NCBI GenBank assembly: GCA_963576765.1 | Contig: OY755203.1 | Span: 13,619,190-13,683,189, forward strand | Reading direction: 5' to 3' | Source of the DNA: Draba incana | Taxonomy: Eukaryota; Streptophyta; Magnoliopsida; Brassicales; Brassicaceae | DNA: 64,000 nucleotides | The notes under the pieces: model-generated | The model's input: only the letters and a program-made list of their open reading frames with translations | Database searches by the model: none | What the model was told of the DNA's origin: nothing | Shown here: one piece after another, positions 59,374 through 64,000 of the stretch | Position numbering within the stretch: the first letter of the stretch is position 1 | How the letters are laid out: every line of letters starts with the position of its first letter | Program-made: the position numbers and the translations under genes

Positions 59374-60590
59374 ATATAGGTAGCCAAATCAATTCTTTTA
59401 AGCCTCTCTGCATATACCGCATATGCCCTGAAACCGGAGTGTCACAATCACCCCCACTAATAGATCGCAACGTCCAACATAATGTCCGAGGTTGATTTGA
59501 GGAAGGCATTTAACTCGATAAGTTGGGAGTTTATCCTTATGTTCGACTCTAGGACGAGGAACTTGAGGGAGTCTTGATATGTCAAGTCTCTGTAAAGATC
59601 CTCTGTTTGTGCTAAAACTCCAAGAAATAATGTATTGATAACTCATAGATGTCCATGTTGCTGCAGAGAACCCAAAGAAAAGTCTTGATCTATAGGGAAA
59701 AACTTCTGAAATATTGATGAACTTGTGACAAAAGTGGCTGACTTGGCTTTTGAACTTGAAGAGGAGCTATTGAAACATTAAGCATAGTGTCTTCGTAATC
59801 CACCCAAACTTGTATAGGATCACCACTCAAGAGGTTTATGGTTTCGTTCTTCGCCTTAATATTCCAACTGATAAAGGACTGTTCACATCAATTCCCACAT
59901 GATTGCTATTGATATCTTCAAAATCTGGATTCCAAATAGTGTCAAGCTCAACAACAATCACATGAGAAGAAGGAGATCCATTTTTCGATACGTTGAAATT
60001 CACCAAGTATCGAGTTGATTCAGCATGGGAGAAATCCGTAGAAAGAGATATTACAAAGGCCATTCCATGGCCACCTTCAATGCCTGGTTGAGGTACTAGA
60101 GCACACACAAAGTGTGTTAAGAAGGAAGTGATGATACCAATTGGTTACTGCAAAAGAGATTTCTTGGTCTAGTATTGGTTTCGGATTTTAATCAAATTAT
60201 TTAATCCAATCTAGTTTGTTAATCAACTGATGTCACAGATGTCAGCTTAAGTTACTACAACATTTGTTGTCTCTCGTATTTGTTACTGTTAATCCACTAG
60301 GACATCACATGTTGATTAACATTTCCTCAAACACACACAGATCCTAACCATTTAAAATCACTCTTCCAACAACCATTCATATTTTCCCAACACATCCAAA
60401 ACTCTTTCCTAAAAATCCTACAAATATGTATTCTTCTGATTCATTACCACAAAACATAAGCCATTTGGTATCTGACCAAATCACATTTTGTAACAGAGAG
60501 AGAGAGAGAGGACAAGTTGGTTTTGTTGAGACAAGTGAGACAGATAAAACAATCTTGAGAGCTAATAGCATATGCTCTCTGCTATGTACA

Positions 60591-62747
60591 TCAGAAATTA
60601 CCTCTGAGGCTGGAAAGATTGGACTTGGGATCTCCTGCAGGCGAAGTGGCCGTTTTCACAGCGGGTGAGAGGACCTTCGGCTTCTCTGGTTCTGCAACTA
60701 GGCGAAGAGAGTTCGTAGTGTCTATCGTCTGTCCCCATGGCTGATCTGTTGCCTGATAAGCCTGAGGTGAGAAGTTGGTGGAGGAAGAAGACATCGATGG
60801 AGCTGAACAATTCCATGAAGCGGATGAGACTACAAGGGAAGATGCATCGACCAGAACCGGAGCAAAAGTCCCAATCCCCAAAGTATATGGTGAGAAATCA
60901 GGCAAAGGTAGGTTTTTGTTTAGGTACAAGACCACTTGCTCCATGGTAGGTCTGGATTCTGGCACAATATTCGAACAGAGCAAACCGAGTTTCATAACCA
61001 ACTCGACTTCCTCGAGTATGTATTCACCTCCCAATCTGGGGTCAATAGCATCAAGCAAAGAATCCTTTTTCCAGCATTCGCAAACCCATTTGATCATATG
61101 ACGTTTCTCAACTTGGAACTGCGGTTCCACAGGTCTCCTACCACAGGTTACTTCAAGCATGAAAACACCAAAGGCGTAAACATCAGTTCCAGTGGAAGCT
61201 CCCATTGTGATTAGCTCTGGTGCCATGTACCCTACAGTTCCCACAGCTGCTGTTGTGGCTGCATTGCCTCCGTGTTCATGAAATCTAGCCATACCAAAAT
61301 CCCCTAACCTTCCATTACACTCGGCGTCCAACATAATGTTGGAAGCTTTGACATCTCGGTGCAGAACAACTTGGTCAGCACCTGTATGCAGGTAACAAAG
61401 AGCAGAGGCAATTCCCTTCACAACCACGAGTCTTTGTGGCCAAGAAAGAACTGGTTTCTGGTCATCAAACAAATGCTCGTCAAGACTACCGTTGGGCATG
61501 TACTCTGAGACAAGAAGAAGTTCTCGTTTTCTTCTGCAATACCCAAAGAGCGGAACAAGATTCCTGTGTTTCAGACATCTCATGCTCACAACTTCAGCCA
61601 CAAATTGCTTCACACCTTCATCACCATTATGCAAAACTCTCTTCACTGCTATTTCTCTGCCTTGTGGGAGATCTCCTCTATAGACTTCACCAAAACCTCC
61701 TTTTCCGATAAATTCATCTTTGCTAAACCCCTTTGTTGCTTTGTACAGGGACTTGTAAGAGAACCGATGAGCATCAAACTCCTTTTCCCATGTTTCAGAT
61801 ACTTCTGAATACTTCTTCCTCCTACGGAAATAAAGTCCTGTAAGAACACCAAACACCACAAGAGCCAGACAAACCGGCAGGATAAAAACTAGCGGAGATA
61901 GTTTCTTATGTGGAGCTTTAGGCTGAGGAACATGAGGAAGTTTTGAGATGTCAAGTTTCTGCAATGATCTTCTGTTTGTACTAAAACTCCACCAAAGAAT
62001 GTACTGATCACTGATAGATGTCCCTGTTGCTGCAGAGAACCCAACAAACAGTCTTGACATATCTGGAAAATTTTCTGAAAGGTTGATTGGTTGTGATAAA
62101 AGAGGCCGAGTCGGCTTCCGTTCTTCAAGAGGAGCAATCGTAACATTGAGCATAGTGCCTTCATAATCCACCCAGACCTGTATAGGTTTTCCACTCAGGA
62201 GGTTTATGGTTTCATAATTATTTTTCACGTCGGAATAGTAAGATGCAGAAGCAATTCCGACAGAGAGAGGACTGTTGAGATCAATCCCCACATGATTGTT
62301 GTTGATATCTTTGAAATCCGGATTCCAAATAGTGTCAAGCTCAATAGCAAGAACGCGAAAAGAGGAAGATTCACTTGATGATACGTTGAAAACCCCCAAG
62401 TATCTAGTTGTCTCTGCGTGCGAGAAATCCATAGAAGGAGATACTAAAAAGGCAATACCATGCCCACCTTCAACACCTGGCTTAGGCACCATAGCACACA
62501 CAAAATGTGTTGAGAAGGAGAGTGAACTCAAGTCAATTGGTTCTTTGTAGAAAGTATGACCCATTTGATGCTCTGAAGTGTTCGTTAGCTGCAATAATCC
62601 ACTGGGAAGTACTTTTGCAGATTTATCAAGAGAAAGATTTTCTTGGTTGGTAAAGTTTTCATAGACAAACCTTGTCTCTTGTTGATTTGATTGAGAAAAT
62701 AGTTGAAGAAAAGAGATAATCAGGATCTGAAGCAGGCAACGAGCCAT
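60591..62747 (-). CDS. LecRK-I.9: L-type lectin receptor kinase, clade I (LecRK-I.9/DORN1-like)
   Basis: Intronless, 718 residues, complete. Signal peptide is residues 1-22 (MARCLLQILIISF). The legume-lectin domain spans ~25-262 (FSTHFVCAMVPKPG, LAIELDTIWNPDF, IQVWVDYEGT, FVGFSAATG), with one transmembrane helix at ~284-307. The Ser/Thr kinase spans ~345-620: glycine loop GKGGFGEVY (348-356), lysine 369 (IAVK), catalytic HRD 463-465, DFG 483-485, APE 509-511. A serine-rich tail with DASSLVV follows. All catalytic residues are present, so it should be an active RD kinase. From memory the N-terminus and kinase are closest to Arabidopsis LecRK-I.9 (DORN1/P2K1), the plasma-membrane receptor for extracellular ATP. 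Neighbouring paralogues I.8, I.10 or I.11 cannot be excluded. A dead tandem copy follows directly downstream. Confidence 0.9.
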   Translation of the reverse strand: MARCLLQILIISFLQLFSQSNQQETRFVYENFTNQENLSLDKSAKVLPSGLLQLTNTSEHQMGHTFYKEPIDLSSLSFSTHFVCAMVPKPGVEGGHGIAFLVSPSMDFSHAETTRYLGVFNVSSSESSSFRVLAIELDTIWNPDFKDINNNHVGIDLNSPLSVGIASASYYSDVKNNYETINLLSGKPIQVWVDYEGTMLNVTIAPLEERKPTRPLLSQPINLSENFPDMSRLFVGFSAATGTSISDQYILWWSFSTNRRSLQKLDISKLPHVPQPKAPHKKLSPLVFILPVCLALVVFGVLTGLYFRRRKKYSEVSETWEKEFDAHRFSYKSLYKATKGFSKDEFIGKGGFGEVYRGDLPQGREIAVKRVLHNGDEGVKQFVAEVVSMRCLKHRNLVPLFGYCRRKRELLLVSEYMPNGSLDEHLFDDQKPVLSWPQRLVVVKGIASALCYLHTGADQVVLHRDVKASNIMLDAECNGRLGDFGMARFHEHGGNAATTAAVGTVGYMAPELITMGASTGTDVYAFGVFMLEVTCGRRPVEPQFQVEKRHMIKWVCECWKKDSLLDAIDPRLGGEYILEEVELVMKLGLLCSNIVPESRPTMEQVVLYLNKNLPLPDFSPYTLGIGTFAPVLVDASSLVVSSASWNCSAPSMSSSSTNFSPQAYQATDQPWGQTIDTTNSLRLVAEPEKPKVLSPAVKTATSPAGDPKSNLSSLRGNF

Positions 62748-63600
62748 TGCTGATGATGAATCAGAGAGTCTGGATCAGATGTGCAAAGCTGAAGAAACAA
62801 AAAAGTATGTGAGCTTCTTCTCTTTTAGTGATCCAACTTTTGAATAATGTTTTTTAAACTAGAGGAATCACCTTTCTTTATTGCCTTTACAAACTGTACA
62901 CCATCAACTTGATAATATCATAAATATATATATCAGTAAAATAAAGCTTAACGTGGAATAAAAATATGCCACTTGAGATAATATTTTAACTTATATTATT
63001 CCAAAGAGACAACGCAACTGCTGCATGTGTGTACCCTGAAACAATATAAATTAATTAAAATGTGTCCAAAATCAACTTTCATTGGACTTTTTTTTTTTTT
63101 TTTTTTACTTGTAGCTATTTTATAAAGAAACCGACAAAGAAAAAAAGAATGGTTAAAAAAACATATTTTAAACATGCCCTTGACCACATGTTTTGTGATG
63201 ATTCATTTCAACATAATTATGCGCCAAACCAAAAGCATTAAGCCAAGGAAAATCTCATGACAAGTACGAATGTTCTTTAAATAAAAAAATATGAGAAATG
63301 ATAGGTTCTACCTTGTTAATCTAACCCTTTTAGGATTCAAATCTGTTGAACTCCTAATTCAGCACATAAACAACAAATCAAATCACTGAAGGTAAATAGA
63401 CAATCACTAAAAATCCGCAAATCATAGCAGGAATTGGATAGAGCTTCTTCTTTCATTGTTTGGTTAAGTCACAGTACTAGCCACACTAAGAGCAGTACGT
63501 GATTAGATTATGATGGTATAGTTCTCTTAGACAAACTAAATTGGACTCGAGTACAATACTTATAAACTAAATTACTTGCTACTTACCTAAGCAGGTTTTG
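62748..63600. other. Upstream region of the LecRK gene
   Basis: About 850 bases of AT-rich DNA with a T20-like run at 63090-63106 (A-run on the minus strand). It must contain the minus-strand promoter and 5' leader of the LecRK. No distinct element was recognised. Confidence 0.4.
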
Positions 63601-63819
63601 TTTTTTTTTTGTGGCAGCAGGGAATGGTATCTTGGTTTAATCGGTTAAGAGATTTGTGGTCAAATACCTGCACATTGTGTAGATTTGAACATACGGAGAT
63701 TCCAACATTCAGCAGGTAGTAAGACCTGATCCCAGAATAGCGAGAAATCATGCAGCTTCAAGATATTTCACCACTTGTTCCAAGGAGTTTTCACCAACTC
63801 TTGTTTCTAAGCTGATAAC

Positions 63820-64000
63820 TCAACTCTCAAACTCATTTTCATGCTGTCAGTCATTTGGCATCCCAACAATTAGTTCAAGCACAAAGGCACCAAACGCATA
63901 CTTGGTGGCTAGATTGGCTCCATAATAAAACTTGCTAAGCTTATGCAAAGCAATTTCATCACAAATCTTTATCACCAGTAACCTTCTGCTCCCATGCCTC
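63820..64000 (-). pseudogene. Decayed receptor-kinase fragment at the window edge
   Basis: Minus-strand translation across stops gives a segment near GANLATKYAFGAFVLELIVG, which resembles the STGTDVYAFGVFMLEVTCG region after the APE motif in LecRKs. An EAWEQKV segment lies at the very edge. It may be another member of the cluster continuing beyond the window. The stretch just left of it (63625-63700, GGTTTAATCGGTTAAGAG) vaguely resembles a tRNA/SINE A-box. Confidence 0.35.

Larger units (their letters stand above)
52439..59446 (-). mobile_element. X-family LTR (second copy) with short internal stub, split by element Z
   Basis: Left piece 52439-52720 starts TATAACGC (TG mutated to TA) and right piece 59379-59446 ends GTGTCACA. 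The sequence is colinear with X at 10432-27784, including GACTTCCCAGTAGGTCACCC. Directly to the right, ATCACCCCCACT is on the minus strand the polypurine tract AGTGGGGGTGAT, so this is a 3' LTR with ~25 bp of internal DNA. It joins LecRK sequence at CGTCC near 59470. No clean target duplication was found. Confidence 0.75.
38435..60160 (-). pseudogene. L-type lectin receptor kinase pseudogene 2, split over ~22 kb
   Basis: Pieces match the intact LecRK at 60591-62747 in the same order and strand. 38435-38832: 3' UTR and C-terminal tail (AACAATCTTGAGAGCTAAT shared). 44011-44326: kinase C-lobe. 52301-52438: activation-segment region. About 59459-60160: lectin domain (PQPGIEGGHGMAF, VVELDTIWNPDFED). 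They are separated by element W, copia B and the X/Z pair. Element Z lies in X, and X entered the kinase segment. Multiple frameshifts and the loss of most of the N-lobe kinase (a CGTCC microhomology junction near 59470-59475) show that it is dead. It is a tandem duplicate lying directly downstream of the intact gene. Confidence 0.85.

Noticed and set aside
63625..63700. tRNA gene or SINE
   Set aside because: An A-box-like GGTTTAATCGGTTAAG is visible, but no cloverleaf and no proper B-box could be drawn.

Overview
This is nuclear plant DNA, almost certainly from a Brassicaceae species. It contains spliced and intronless receptor-type genes, DUF26 (Gnk2) cysteine-rich secreted proteins and an L-type lectin receptor kinase that I recognise as LecRK-I.9/DORN1-like. 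Two exons resemble the mitochondrial hydroxyacyl-thioester dehydratase that, from memory, lies beside the LecRK-I cluster on Arabidopsis chromosome 5. No bacterial features are present. Family and synteny statements come from memory; no database was searched.

Layout. 1-2,300: AT-rich repeats and MULE-like ends. 2,310-3,676: DUF26 gene copy 1. 5,287-5,407: a 121-bp hAT-like MITE. 7,080-8,160: decayed LINE ORF1. 8,189-29,055: a nest in which copia A carries solo LTR X (TSD AGCAT), X carries gag-only element Y (TSD CACAC), and Y carries a 12.7-kb Tat-lineage Gypsy element (TSD GTGGC). 29,340-30,831: broken DUF26 copy 2. 31,278-31,591: dehydratase 3' exons. 32,417-32,905: small membrane protein. 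33,190-36,093: LecRK pseudogene 1, split by a hAT element that contains a CACTA fragment. 36,526-37,407: retroposed insert with poly(A) and a 13-bp TSD. 38,435-60,160: LecRK pseudogene 2 on the minus strand, stretched over about 22 kb by element W (TSD TTAAG), copia B (TSD ATCAG) and an X-family LTR that holds Athila-like element Z (TSD ATATA). 60,591-62,747: the intact LecRK. 63,830-64,000: a decayed kinase fragment.

The functional content is small: one intact receptor kinase, one small membrane protein and perhaps one DUF26 protein. The rest is a receptor cluster in decay, filled by at least six LTR-retrotransposon families whose exact target-site duplications let the insertion order be read.

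Three observations stand out. A palindrome, GTGTCGATCGACAC, occurs as pairs 20-24 bp apart in three unrelated retrotransposons (W, copia B, Z), even inside the gag-protease frame of Z, but was not seen in the other elements or genes. The Tat element carries an antisense three-exon gene (902 codons) whose splice joins keep the frame, while its own gag-pol has four in-frame stops. Copia B carries a 1,878-bp unit, including part of the LTR and the primer-binding site, three times in tandem.
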